Shown: positions 7,408-16,823, counted from the first letter of the stretch. The stretch is 64,000 nt of DNA from JBBQYD01 sp942493075 (GCA_942493075.1 OW818681.1:5952001-6016000), one strand, 5' to 3'. Notes: generated by a model from the sequence alone, not told the origin. A program made the numbers and translations.

Positions 7408-9429
7408 GTCGAGGTAGGGACGCGGGTTACCCGCGCCCCCCTCACAGATCCCGGCGGGCAGTTTTCCTGCACCGGGCTCTTCAGATCAACTCGCTCTCGC
7501 ATTCGCCATTGGTTGTTTCCATGTCCGGGAGAAGTGTGCCAGACGCTGGCAGTAACTCAGTTCCAACTGGCAAGGCATGCAGCCGTTCTTTTCCACAATG
7601 CGCGGGGGCGGCACTTGGAAACGCTCCAGCAGCCGATTGACCGCTGGCCATCTCAGGCTCTTTCGCTGACTCCGCCGGTTGAGCCATTTGTACAGTGCCC
7701 GGCAGGTCTCATCATAGAGGAGTTTCATACGGCGAGAGTTGCCGATGATTCCATAGTAATTCCACGTCCCTTGCAGCTTTGCCTTCAATGTTTTCATCAA
7801 TAGGCGCAGCTTCTGGTGACGCTGTTCTTTGATCCAGTCTTTCATCCTCTGCATGGCCGCCTGATGCTTCTTGGTGGCCGTGCGTCGTTTAACCCTTGGT
7901 TTGCCTTTCCGGTCCGCTTCCCAGTAAAACTCGAACCCTAAAAAGTCAAACCTCCCATTGTGTGGCCCGCCATTGCGGCCAAAACGTATCGTCTTGGTTT
8001 TGTCGGGTGCCACCTCCAGCCCAAACTGAGCCAGTCGTTCTTTCAGTGCCTTTTCGAAGGCTTCGGCTTCATGCCGATACTCAAAGCTCGCCACAAAGTC
8101 ATCCGCATAGCGGACCATTCGACAGCGCCCTTGTTGCTTGGGTTTGACCACGCGTTCAAACCATAGATCCAGCACATAGTGCAGGTAGATATTTGCCAGC
8201 ACAGGCGAAACTACTCCGCCTTGGGGTGTTCCAGTCTGAGGATGTATCACCTTCCCATCCTCTTCCAGTATCCCTGCCCGCAGCCATTTGCGGATCAGGT
8301 TTACAAACGCTCCATCAGCGATTCTTTCCTCCAACATCCGCTCCAACCAGTCCCATTGGATATTGTCGAAAAATCCTTTGATGTCTGCTTCCACTACGAA
8401 GTTGTGTCCGCCAAACTGCAACTCGTCCGTCAGGGCTTTGATCGCCGCGTGGGCGCTGATCCCTGGCCGATACCCATAGCTGCACGGCAGAAAGTTCTCT
8501 TCATAGATTGCCAGCAGGATTTGCGTCGCCGCCACTTGCAGCAGCTTATCCTCCAGCACCGGTATTCCTAAGGGACGGAATTTTCCGTTCCCCTTCGGAA
8601 TGTACTTCCTCCGCACCAGTCGCGCCCGGTAGGCTTTGCGCCGGAGTCGATCCACCAGATCCGCCAGGTTCGCCTCCAGGTTTCTCTCATATTCCTGGTA
8701 CGTGACCTTGTCCACGCCACTGGCTGCGTCCTTCCGCAAGCGGTAGAAACACAGGCGCAAGACGTCCTGATTGATCATCCGATACAGCCCTCCGAACCGG
8801 TAGTGCTTTTGTGTGCATGCCTTCTCAGCTATAGCCCGCAGGGAGGTTTGCCAGTCTTTCTCCGTGGTTCTTACGGGACCGGTTTCCTGTGCAGGCTGCG
8901 TTGCTCTGTGGGACCCTTCCTGAACTTCGGGGCTTGCGCCTTGCCGTCCAATACTATGATCCCATCCGACTCCCGGATCGTCCGAAGGCGCTCCTTGTCG
9001 TTGCGTCCTCGTTCCTGCTTGGCCCTCGCAGTTAGTGCGGCAGGGACCCTCCGGGCCTCCTTCGTTCCGTGCGTCTCCTTCAGTGCCCGCCACGCTCTTA
9101 GACCCCGGCAAGCCCGCCGCGACCTCACCTGTAGCGGTCACTTCGGTTTTGGGTTCGGGTAACGTAACTCCATCCCCACTTGCATTTTCGTTTTTCGAGG
9201 CTGAATTGCTTAAGCGGGATGCGGGTCCCGCTTGCGGCTTGCACTTTACCGCAGGTACGCTTCCCAACGGGCGTTCCGGCCGGTAAAACCATAAGTCCAC
9301 CGGTTCTCTTCCCGCCAGGCAACCTTCGGCTTTTGGATGTTGGTTAGACTCTTCCATTCTTTGTTTTCACTCAGAACTCCGATTGTCTGACAACCGGATC
9401 AGAGGGACTTTCACCCTCGGATTACGCAC
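7408..9429 (-). mobile_element. Group II intron, copy B (2022 bp)
   Basis: Same element as copy A, displaced by 2097 bp, with the same GTGCG 5' end (9429-9425), domain V, domain VI and CTCGAC 3' end at 7408. Its 3' exon (minus strand, below 7408) differs from that of copy A after the first two bases, while the 5' exon is shared for 18 bases (9430-9447). This fits two independent insertions into a shared target motif recognised by the intron's exon-binding sites. Confidence 0.85.
7486..9357 (-). CDS. ltrA: Group II intron-encoded reverse transcriptase/maturase, copy B
   Basis: Its 623-codon product is identical to the copy A protein, with the same RT blocks, YADD site, X domain, absence of an endonuclease domain and uncertain N-terminal extension. 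Identity over the whole frame implies a very recent second insertion, gene conversion, or an assembly duplication. Either protein could act on both introns. Confidence 0.93.
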   Translation of the reverse strand: MEESNQHPKAEGCLAGREPVDLWFYRPERPLGSVPAVKCKPQAGPASRLSNSASKNENASGDGVTLPEPKTEVTATGEVAAGLPGSKSVAGTEGDARNEGGPEGPCRTNCEGQAGTRTQRQGAPSDDPGVGWDHSIGRQGASPEVQEGSHRATQPAQETGPVRTTEKDWQTSLRAIAEKACTQKHYRFGGLYRMINQDVLRLCFYRLRKDAASGVDKVTYQEYERNLEANLADLVDRLRRKAYRARLVRRKYIPKGNGKFRPLGIPVLEDKLLQVAATQILLAIYEENFLPCSYGYRPGISAHAAIKALTDELQFGGHNFVVEADIKGFFDNIQWDWLERMLEERIADGAFVNLIRKWLRAGILEEDGKVIHPQTGTPQGGVVSPVLANIYLHYVLDLWFERVVKPKQQGRCRMVRYADDFVASFEYRHEAEAFEKALKERLAQFGLEVAPDKTKTIRFGRNGGPHNGRFDFLGFEFYWEADRKGKPRVKRRTATKKHQAAMQRMKDWIKEQRHQKLRLLMKTLKAKLQGTWNYYGIIGNSRRMKLLYDETCRALYKWLNRRSQRKSLRWPAVNRLLERFQVPPPRIVEKNGCMPCQLELSYCQRLAHFSRTWKQPMANARAS

Positions 9430-9630
9430 AGCTTCACGAAGCGCTACCACGCTTTACGTTTCACCCCCACTCCGGTGCTTTTCCGATGCCGTCTTTTCAT
9501 TTGTTCTGATTTTCCTGACGGTTTTTGTTGCCAGCAACTAATGAGTTGGACAAAATCATGTCGTCAAATGAAATCCGTCCCCGATCAACAGAACCGTAAG
9601 GGCGCCGGCAGGCTTCGCCCTTTGATTTCT

Positions 9631-9909
9631 ATGGTTCTTCCCCCCACGTCATTAGCCTCTGGAACCCTCCTCACCCAGGTTCAAACACTCGTAGGAGAAT
9701 TCGATAATGCGCTTGAGATCGAGCTCCAGGATGAGTCTTTCGACCACGCGTTCTCCGGTTGTCAGAAGGGCGAGCCGCGCATGGTCATCTCCACCGATGG
9801 CAAGGCCCTGTTTCACGTGACCGGCATGGTCCCATCTGACGATCTCAGAACCATGTTCGAAGATGCAGTGAAGTATTCAAGATCCCTGGGGTTGACGCAA
9901 AGCGTCTGA
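9631..9909 (+). CDS. Small hypothetical protein
   Basis: A 92-residue product with a plausible globular composition (FDNALEIELQDESFD, then MVISTDGKALFHVTGM) and no signal peptide or membrane segment. I recognise no family. The frame is open upstream to 9475 and other ATGs (9541, 9568) are possible; 9631 is chosen because the upstream translation is Cys/Arg-rich and unlike a protein. No ribosome-binding site is obvious. It stands alone between the introns and the DUF4912 gene. Confidence 0.4.
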   Translation: MVLPPTSLASGTLLTQVQTLVGEFDNALEIELQDESFDHAFSGCQKGEPRMVISTDGKALFHVTGMVPSDDLRTMFEDAVKYSRSLGLTQSV

Positions 9910-10150
9910 TCCCCGTTTCTCCGCACCACATTTGGTATTGGGCGGCACTCTCGCGCCGCCTTAAGCCTCCTATTATCCAGCCTCCGGGGAAATGTTCGGA
10001 ATGGCGCAACCGAGACGACAAGTCCCACTTCTAATCACACCCTTCCGCGGTGCCCTGATCGAAATACCGGTTGCACAGCCGTCCCTCTGAACGTAAAGTT
10101 TCCGCCGTAAGCGATCTCAGGCGACTCCCCCGCGCCCGCATCGGCTCTCT
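9910..10150. other. Intergenic region upstream of the DUF4912 gene
   Basis: About 240 bases with no gene, tRNA or clear promoter recognised. It presumably contains the promoter for the two-gene unit at 10151-13732. Confidence 0.4.
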
Positions 10151-12136
10151 ATGAAGAAGAAATCGCCAGCTTCAAGATCTGCCCGCCCCGCCATTCGGCG
10201 GATACGCACGAAATCTGTCCCGCCACAGCCGCCAGTTCAGAAAACTAAACTGACCGCGAATAAAGGCGCATCAGAAGCCCAGCCGCTATCAACATCGCCC
10301 AAACCAGCCGTTTCGAAGATTTTAGAAGCGGCTGCAAAGCCCGCTCCCCCCGCGAAATCAAGCCCCGCTGCCCGGTCGAAGAGCCTGAAAACTGCGGCCA
10401 AAGCCAAGTCGCTGAAACCTGATAAACTAGCGAAAACCGGTTCGAAAGCGATTGTCCCACTGGTTGCCACGACAGAACCGGCTCAATCCATAAAGCCGCC
10501 TGTTAAGGCCCCTCGGAAAAAGGCGCCTATTAAAGCTACGGCCCAGTCCATGTCATCCCCGGTGCCTGTTGGCAAGCTCAGCCGCGCAAAGGTCGCTACA
10601 CCCATTCCAGAACCGCCGACCCCGAACGTATCGAGGCGCAAACCCGTGCGCCCGAAGGAGAAACGGTCTGTCGCGGATGTGATTTCGGCCAACGCTCCTG
10701 CACGCGCGACAATAGCGTCGGCCCCGGCAGCCAGCGGGGCCACTCCCGTTCCGCCGCGAGCCGCTGTCGCTCCGGTGGAGGCAGCCACAACCTTGGCTCC
10801 AGTTACCGAGCCCCCGGCGCCCGCCACTGCTCCCGCGCCACGCACGCAATTGCCCCCTGATTTTCCGTTCCACGTTCCGAGTATCCTTTTAGAAGGCGAC
10901 GAGCCGGCGACTGGCACGCCGATCAAAGTCTTGCCTCAAGCCAGCCGTGGGGCCGAGCAAACGTCAGTGCCTATGCGAGAGGTGGTGCAGATCCGGACTT
11001 CCCTGCACCTGGCAGCGCGAGATCCGCGATGCCTGTATGCGTCCTGGGACCTGAGTTTCGAGGAGCAACGCGCCTGCAATTCACGTTCAGCAGATCACCA
11101 TCTCGTTTTACGCGCGCGTTTGGGCGATAGCGCGGGGCCAATCGTTGCCGAAGTGCATGTGCACCCGGAAAGCCAGCATTGGTTCGTGCATGTGGACCAG
11201 GCAGGCACGGGTTATACCGGCGAGCTCGGCTATTACACTCATAGCGGGCAGTGGGTCGCACTCGCTTATTCTCAAAGCGTAACCACGCCTTCGGACCAAG
11301 TTGCGACAGCCGTTTTTGCCGGGCCTGCTGTGGAGTTTGTGAGGGTTACACCCGTGGAAGTACCCGCCCCGGCCCCAGAGCCACTCAGAGAGCTGTACCA
11401 GCGGCCGGCATCCGTTCCAACCGCCCAGGCTAACTTCGAGGCGACCGACACGCTTGCTGCGCCAGCATTCGGAGCTGATCGTATGCAGCCTCAAGCTCAG
11501 CCGTATCAAGCCTTTCCCCATGCTGTAATCGAGCAGATTTCGTCTGCGCCTCGCCATGAAGCGCTCATCCCGCAGCCTGCACGATTGCGTATAGAGACGG
11601 CTCAACCGGTTTGGCTGACTCCTGAACAAGAAGAGTTGCTGGAAACGGCGATCGTTTCGATTCTGCGTCCGGAATCGATTGCGTCGCTTGAGTTAGCTGA
11701 ACAGATTTCGCGCAAATCCGCGGCTGGCCTGCCGTCGCCTGAGGAAAGTGCCGAGGCTCCGTCGTCGATGGTCCCGGCTGTCGAAGCTTTGGGCATCTTC
11801 AGTCAGGGCGGAGCGGTTGGCGAGGCACCGCCCCCGGGAGCGCCTTCGTTCTGGTTCAATGTCAATGCTGAGCTGGTCATCTACGGCGCTACGGAGCCCG
11901 ATGCGCGGGTCAGCATTGGCGGGCGTACGATCCGTCTGCGCGAGGATGGTTCATTCAGCTATCGGTTTGCACTGCCTGACGGCCAATTCACCTTGCCCAT
12001 CACTGCAGTAGCCACCCATGGTGACACCCGGCAGACTCGCCTGAGTTTCCGGCGAGACACCGTGCACACCGGCGAAGTGGGCACACACCCGCAGGACCCT
12101 GCGCTCAAACCACCCGCCCCGGAAAACATCTCTTAG
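10151..12136 (+). CDS. DUF4912-domain protein with long Ala/Pro/Lys-rich N-terminus
   Basis: 661 residues. The first ~270 are low-complexity, rich in Lys, Pro and Ala, probably disordered and strongly basic. At about 275-400 is a DUF4912-like domain: VVQIRTSLHLAARDPRCLYA, then a beta-rich stretch ending in VAEVHVHPESQHWFVHVD, a fold thought to resemble carbohydrate-binding or Ig-like modules. The last ~90 residues (WFNVNAELVIYGATEPDARV to FALPDGQFTLPI) form a second beta-sandwich-like domain. The stop is 3 bases from the start of the GH57 gene, so the two are almost certainly co-transcribed and probably act together on an alpha-glucan. The biochemical role is unknown. Confidence 0.8.
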   Translation: MKKKSPASRSARPAIRRIRTKSVPPQPPVQKTKLTANKGASEAQPLSTSPKPAVSKILEAAAKPAPPAKSSPAARSKSLKTAAKAKSLKPDKLAKTGSKAIVPLVATTEPAQSIKPPVKAPRKKAPIKATAQSMSSPVPVGKLSRAKVATPIPEPPTPNVSRRKPVRPKEKRSVADVISANAPARATIASAPAASGATPVPPRAAVAPVEAATTLAPVTEPPAPATAPAPRTQLPPDFPFHVPSILLEGDEPATGTPIKVLPQASRGAEQTSVPMREVVQIRTSLHLAARDPRCLYASWDLSFEEQRACNSRSADHHLVLRARLGDSAGPIVAEVHVHPESQHWFVHVDQAGTGYTGELGYYTHSGQWVALAYSQSVTTPSDQVATAVFAGPAVEFVRVTPVEVPAPAPEPLRELYQRPASVPTAQANFEATDTLAAPAFGADRMQPQAQPYQAFPHAVIEQISSAPRHEALIPQPARLRIETAQPVWLTPEQEELLETAIVSILRPESIASLELAEQISRKSAAGLPSPEESAEAPSSMVPAVEALGIFSQGGAVGEAPPPGAPSFWFNVNAELVIYGATEPDARVSIGGRTIRLREDGSFSYRFALPDGQFTLPITAVATHGDTRQTRLSFRRDTVHTGEVGTHPQDPALKPPAPENIS

Positions 12137-12139
12137 ACA

Positions 12140-13732
12140 ATGTCCGGCTACCTCGCCTTGGTGCTGCATGCGCACTTGCCATATGTGCGGCACCCGGAGC
12201 ATCCACGGTTCCTGGAGGAAAGCTGGCTTTTCGAGGCGGTGGTGGAAACTTATATACCGCTCTTGCGTTTGCTCGAACAATGGCGCCGGGAAGGGTTGCC
12301 CTCGCGACTCTGCTTCACTCTCACGCCTACGCTTTGCGCCATGCTGCGCGACCCACTTCTACAGGAACGCTGTACCCGGCACATCGATGACTTGCTCGAC
12401 CTTGCCGAGAAGGAAGTGCTCCGCACTACGTTCGACCCTGCGACCCAGCGTGTGGCCAGGTTCTACGAGGAACGTCTCCAGGCGACCCGCGATTCTTATT
12501 TGAACTGCAACCGTGACCTGGTCGGGCTGTTTCGATCTGCGCAGGACGCCGGGCAGATCGACATCATCACCTGCGCTGCAACCCATGCCGTGTTGCCTTT
12601 GCTGGCCGATGATCCTCCGGCCGTCAGGGCTCAGCTAGACGCCGGTCGCGACGAATATGTCCGCTGTTTCGGACGCTTTCCCCAAGGCATCTGGCTTCCG
12701 GAATGTGCCTTTGAAGAGCGGCTTGAACCGTTGCTGGCAGAAGCCGGCTTTCGCTGGTTCCTGGTGGATACTCACGGACTGCTTAACGCCACTCCCACAC
12801 CGCGCTTCAAGACTTTCGCTCCAGTTTTTACTCCGCACGGAGTGGGTGTGTTTGGACGTGACCCCGAATCAGCGCGCCAGGTTTGGAGCCGGCACGGAGG
12901 TTACCCCGGCGATTTCCGGTACCGCGAGTTTTACAGGGACATTGGATTCGACCTGGATTTCGATTATGTCCGTTCGCATCTCGCGGCCCCGGAACAGCGT
13001 GGGTTCACCGGATTGAAGTATCACGCCATCACGGGGCCAGGGTCCGACAAGAAGCTCTACGATCGCGATGCAGCGCTGGCAGCCGCGGCTGAACACGCAC
13101 GCCATTTCCTGGATGCCAGGGCGGTCCATTGCGCCCAAGTCCGTCCCGCGTTGGACCGCCCAGCCATTCTCGTATGCCCTTACGATGCCGAGTTGTTCGG
13201 GCATTGGTGGTTCGAGGGACCCGAGTTCCTGGATGCTCTTGTGCGGTTAAACGCACGGGAACGAGCGGTCCAGTTAGCCACCCCGGGCGATTACCTCGAT
13301 GCGCATCCGGTGAATCAAATGGCGATGCCGGCCCATTCGAGCTGGGGCGAAGGGGGCTACTTGAAAGTCTGGTTAAACGAGACCAACCATTGGATTCAGC
13401 CCAAACTCCGAGCGGCACAACAACGGCTCACAGCCGCAGTCAGCCGCATGCAACAACCGGCGCAGGCTTTGGAACGCCGCATCCTGGGACAGGCCGGACG
13501 CGAGTTGCTCCTGGCTCAATCGAGCGATTGGCCCTTTATTCTGCGCACACAGAGCAGCCCGGAGTACGCGAGAAGTCGCGTAGCTGGCCACCTAGAGAAT
13601 TTTTCCAGGCTACTTTCGCAATGGGAGAATCATGCAATTGATCAGGAATCTCTCGCCAGGCTCGAAGCCCGCAACAACATCTTTCCCGGGATTGACCCAC
13701 TGTGGTGGTTTTGCCCTGAAAACGAACTCTGA
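12140..13732 (+). CDS. GH57 family alpha-glucan enzyme (probable 1,4-alpha-glucan branching enzyme, DUF1957 type)
   Basis: 530 residues, cytosolic (no signal peptide). Family motifs: HAHLPYVRHPE at 10-20, GIWLPECAF at 183-191 with the nucleophile-position Glu188, and CPYDAELFGHWWFEGPEF with the acid/base Asp349; SSWGEGGYLKVW further on matches the fifth conserved region. GH57 branching enzymes cut an alpha-1,4 chain and rejoin it by an alpha-1,6 bond to make glycogen-like polymer. The size fits the ~520-560-residue branching enzymes rather than the larger amylopullulanases. It follows the DUF4912 gene by 3 bases. The exact reaction is inferred from family. Confidence 0.88.
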   Translation: MSGYLALVLHAHLPYVRHPEHPRFLEESWLFEAVVETYIPLLRLLEQWRREGLPSRLCFTLTPTLCAMLRDPLLQERCTRHIDDLLDLAEKEVLRTTFDPATQRVARFYEERLQATRDSYLNCNRDLVGLFRSAQDAGQIDIITCAATHAVLPLLADDPPAVRAQLDAGRDEYVRCFGRFPQGIWLPECAFEERLEPLLAEAGFRWFLVDTHGLLNATPTPRFKTFAPVFTPHGVGVFGRDPESARQVWSRHGGYPGDFRYREFYRDIGFDLDFDYVRSHLAAPEQRGFTGLKYHAITGPGSDKKLYDRDAALAAAAEHARHFLDARAVHCAQVRPALDRPAILVCPYDAELFGHWWFEGPEFLDALVRLNARERAVQLATPGDYLDAHPVNQMAMPAHSSWGEGGYLKVWLNETNHWIQPKLRAAQQRLTAAVSRMQQPAQALERRILGQAGRELLLAQSSDWPFILRTQSSPEYARSRVAGHLENFSRLLSQWENHAIDQESLARLEARNNIFPGIDPLWWFCPENEL

Positions 13733-13965
13733 CGTCCGGCCTTCCCTTCGGCCAGGTCTTCCACCTTTGCATCTTCGCGTCCCGCCGCCTTTCTTCCCTT
13801 CCCCTGCTCTTCGTTTCCGACCTCATGCGATTGCTCCGTGATGGCGCTTGTACTCGCGGTCGATGAATTCACGTTTCAAGTTTCACGTTTCCCTTCCTCC
13901 CCCTTCCTCCCTCAATGCCTTTTGCGTCTTGGCTTCATGGCGTCATAACTGCCATCATCTGAGCG
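13733..13965. other. Intergenic gap before lpxK
   Basis: About 230 bases, pyrimidine-rich (runs of CTTCC and CCTTCC), containing GTACTCGCGGTCGA near 13853-13866, which resembles the core of the dispersed repeat at 49291, 59562 and 62928. No gene or RNA recognised. Confidence 0.4.
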
Positions 13966-15138
13966 ATGCGACAGTCGTTTCGTGCCTGGGCTGAGAACCT
14001 GGAGACTTTCTTTCTGGAAGTCATCCTTGAGCAGCGCCGTGGCGCCAGAGCGGCGATCGTGCGCGGGATATTGCTTACACTTTCGAAGGTGTTTCAAGTG
14101 GCAATCAAGACCCGCCGTTTCCTCTATACCGTGCGAATTCTTCGCGATTCAACCCTGGGCGTGCAGGTCATCGCCATCGGCAACCTGACCGTGGGCGGCA
14201 CCGGCAAAACGCCTGTAGTCGAAAAATTTGCGCGCGTGCTGCGCGACCAGGGACGCAACGTAGCGATTCTCTCGCGCGGTTATCGTTCCAAGCCCACTCC
14301 GCTCCCCAGGTTGCTCCTGAATAAACTGATGCTGCGGCACGATACCACTCCGCCGCGTGTCGTCTCCGATGGTAAGAGCCTCCTGCTCGATTCAGAAATG
14401 GCTGGCGATGAGCCTTACATGCTGGCTTCAAACCTGAAAGACGTGGTGGTGCTGGTGGATAAGGACCGGGTAAAAAGCGGTCGATACGCCATTCAAAAGT
14501 TCGGGTGCGACCTGCTGCTCCTCGATGATGGCTATCAATACTGGAAGCTGGCCGGGCGACGCACGGATGTGGTGCTCATCGATTGCCAGCAACCGTTCGG
14601 CAACGAGCGGCTTCTGCCACGAGGGACCCTGCGCGAGCCGCCCTCCCATTTGGCCCGCGCACACACGATTTTCATCACAAAGAGCGACGGCAAGACCGCC
14701 GAGTTACGCAAGCGCATCGCTCAGTTCAACCCGGATGCGGGCATCATCGAATGCATCCATCATCCGCTCTACTTTGAGGACGTGTTTAACGGCCAGCAGC
14801 GCGAGTTGGACTGGCTCAAAGGCAAGAAGGTTGCCTCCATCAGCGGCATTGCCCAACCGGAGAGCTTTGAGCAAAGCCTGGTAAACCTCGGCGCCGAGCT
14901 CGTCTATTCCAAGCGATTTGCCGATCACCACCGGTTCTCGCAGCAGGAAGTGCTGAACGCCATCAACCGCAGCAAAAAGCGCCAGGCGGACTTCATCATC
15001 ACCACTCAGAAGGATGCCGTGCGTTTTCCAAAACTGGATCGCCGCGATCTCCCGATCTATTTCATGCGCGTTGAAATCAAGATCCTCAGCGGGGCCAGCG
15101 ATTTTCAGGATTGCGTGCGAAAAATCTGTTTCAGTTAA
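13966..15138 (+). CDS. lpxK: Tetraacyldisaccharide 4'-kinase LpxK
   Basis: Inner-membrane-associated kinase that phosphorylates the 4' position of the lipid A disaccharide to give lipid IVA. 390 residues, slightly longer than the E. coli enzyme. The Walker A motif GNLTVGGTGKTP is at 72-83, preceded by an N-terminal amphipathic/membrane segment; RGYRSK, the DDGYQYW block and TTQKDAVRFP are also family hallmarks. It ends 10 bases before the next gene, an LpxL-type acyltransferase, so the two form a lipid A unit. This shows that the organism makes lipopolysaccharide-type lipid A. Confidence 0.96.
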   Translation: MRQSFRAWAENLETFFLEVILEQRRGARAAIVRGILLTLSKVFQVAIKTRRFLYTVRILRDSTLGVQVIAIGNLTVGGTGKTPVVEKFARVLRDQGRNVAILSRGYRSKPTPLPRLLLNKLMLRHDTTPPRVVSDGKSLLLDSEMAGDEPYMLASNLKDVVVLVDKDRVKSGRYAIQKFGCDLLLLDDGYQYWKLAGRRTDVVLIDCQQPFGNERLLPRGTLREPPSHLARAHTIFITKSDGKTAELRKRIAQFNPDAGIIECIHHPLYFEDVFNGQQRELDWLKGKKVASISGIAQPESFEQSLVNLGAELVYSKRFADHHRFSQQEVLNAINRSKKRQADFIITTQKDAVRFPKLDRRDLPIYFMRVEIKILSGASDFQDCVRKICFS

Positions 15139-15148
15139 CCGAACCGTG

Positions 15149-16069
15149 ATGCAAACCCTTCTTTATGTCCTGGCTCGCGCGTTGATCGGGTTCATACAGA
15201 CCCTGCCTCTGACGTGTATCGCACGGCTCGGCCGGATGGGCGGACGCATCGTCTATGCCCTCGATCGGCGTCATCGGCGTGTGGCGCTTAAAAACCTCAC
15301 CATGTGCTTTGGCCATGATAAGACGCCGGACGAGATCACCGCGTTGGCCAAGGAGAACTTCCGGCGCATCGGAGAGAACTTCGCGTGCGCCATCAAAACC
15401 GCGGGCATGACCGATGAACAGTTGAAGCCGCACCTTTCACTGACGATTCCTCCCGCCGTGGCGGAGCGGTTTTCCCGGCCTGGGGAGAACCGGATTACAG
15501 TGGCCATCGGCCATTTCGGAAACTTCGAACTATACGCGCGCTGCACCTGGATCGCTCCTGGCGTGCCCAACGCTTCAACGTACCGCGCCCTGAAACAACC
15601 CGGGTTCAATCGCGTGCTAACATCACTGCGCAACCAGTCCGGGTGCCGTTTTTTTGAGCGGCGCAGTGAAGGCGCCGAGCTCAAAGCGTTCATGAACCAG
15701 CCTCGGGTAGTGCTTGGTTTGTTGGCAGATCAAAGCGCTGGCGGAAACAAGCTGCGCCTCCCGTTTTTCGGGCACGATGCCTCTACCAGCAGCGCGCCGG
15801 CGGTTTTCGCTCTGCGCTATGGATGCGATCTCTACACCGCGATCTGCTACCGCACGAGCCTCGCGCATTGGCAGGTTGAACTAGGCCAGCCGATCTCCAC
15901 CCATGATGCCAGTGGCCCGCGGTCGATTGCAGATATCATGACAGACGTGAACCGCGCGTTTGAAGCCGCCGTCCGCCGCGACCCAGCCAATTGGTTCTGG
16001 GTGCATAACCGCTGGAAAGTTCCCCGGGTTAAACCCGCGCCCGAAATACCTGTACGATTATCGGACTGA
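15149..16069 (+). CDS. Lipid A biosynthesis acyltransferase, LpxL/HtrB family
   Basis: Transfers a secondary acyl chain to lipid A or its precursor at the inner membrane. 306 residues, close to the family norm. An N-terminal hydrophobic helix (about 4-25) anchors it; the catalytic HX4E motif is HFGNFE at 122-127, and ADQSAGGNKLRLPFFG matches the conserved downstream block. An open frame extends upstream into lpxK, but the ATG at 15149, 10 bases after the lpxK stop, gives the normal N-terminus. Acyl-chain specificity (LpxL, LpxM or LpxP type) cannot be told from sequence. Confidence 0.92.
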   Translation: MQTLLYVLARALIGFIQTLPLTCIARLGRMGGRIVYALDRRHRRVALKNLTMCFGHDKTPDEITALAKENFRRIGENFACAIKTAGMTDEQLKPHLSLTIPPAVAERFSRPGENRITVAIGHFGNFELYARCTWIAPGVPNASTYRALKQPGFNRVLTSLRNQSGCRFFERRSEGAELKAFMNQPRVVLGLLADQSAGGNKLRLPFFGHDASTSSAPAVFALRYGCDLYTAICYRTSLAHWQVELGQPISTHDASGPRSIADIMTDVNRAFEAAVRRDPANWFWVHNRWKVPRVKPAPEIPVRLSD

Positions 16070-16121
16070 CCCTCGTAGATTCTTACGTGACATACATAGG
16101 GAGGGGTTATAGCCTCAGCCT

Positions 16122-16823
16122 ATGTTCAGCTCACGTAAAAGCATTCTGTGCTCCGCTCTGGTTGGATTCTCGATTCTGTTGACTGCCGGGTGTGGGGAGA
16201 AGAAAGAGGGCCCATCCCAGGATGCGAAGAAGGCTGAAGCCGCGGTGCCCGCGAAGCCTTCCGAGCCAGCCGGCCCTGGCAAGGATGAAAAAGCATGTTT
16301 CACATGCAACGGCGCGGGAACAGTGCCATGCTCGACTCGGGGATGTGTCGCGGGGAAGGTTGAGTGCCCTAATCCTTGCTTGAAGCTCACACGGGGGTCC
16401 TGGGTGCATATGAATGTTCCGGGGCATGATCCAAAGGAGCTGTGGCAGAAATTCCGAAAACCCAACGGTGGAACAGTCGCCTGGACCCAGGGACATGTCG
16501 GTGAAGTGATTTCTTTGCAGAACGGCGATTACGTTAACCTGGGCAAGTGCAACGTTTGTTCAGGCACTACCCGGGTAGCATGCAGCGCCTGCAAAGGTGC
16601 GGGGCGCCAGGCGTGCGAGATGTGCGCAGGCAAGAAGTATGTGCCAATTGCTTGGAGTCCGACAAATAATCCCTGGCTGGACAAACAGCCCGATGTAATC
16701 CGGCTCAAAGATGGCCGCGTGTTGCTGGGAAAAGTCGTCCTATCGAGTGGCGATGACCGCACCATAAAGCTGCGCGATGGAAAGACAACGCACGTGAATG
16801 CAAACGAGATTGCTGCGCCATAA
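16122..16823 (+). CDS. Lipoprotein with DnaJ-like CXXCXG cysteine clusters
   Basis: 233 residues with a lipoprotein signal peptide (lipobox LTAGC, acylated Cys24). After a Lys/Ala/Pro-rich linker come CFTCNGAGTVPC and later CNVCSGTTRVACSACKGAG and CEMCAG, cysteine-glycine clusters like the zinc-binding domain of DnaJ. Between them is a segment (about 90-140) with no family I recognise. The C-terminal ~45 residues (IRLKDGRVLLGKVVLSSGDD) resemble a small SH3-like beta-barrel. It is probably a periplasm-facing, zinc-binding lipoprotein. A second small lipoprotein gene follows 70 bases downstream. Confidence 0.8.
   Translation: MFSSRKSILCSALVGFSILLTAGCGEKKEGPSQDAKKAEAAVPAKPSEPAGPGKDEKACFTCNGAGTVPCSTRGCVAGKVECPNPCLKLTRGSWVHMNVPGHDPKELWQKFRKPNGGTVAWTQGHVGEVISLQNGDYVNLGKCNVCSGTTRVACSACKGAGRQACEMCAGKKYVPIAWSPTNNPWLDKQPDVIRLKDGRVLLGKVVLSSGDDRTIKLRDGKTTHVNANEIAAP

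Noticed and set aside
5309..9447. Simple tandem duplication of the intron
   Set aside because: A duplication by crossing-over would repeat the 55-bp spacer after copy B; that sequence is different, so two insertions fit better.
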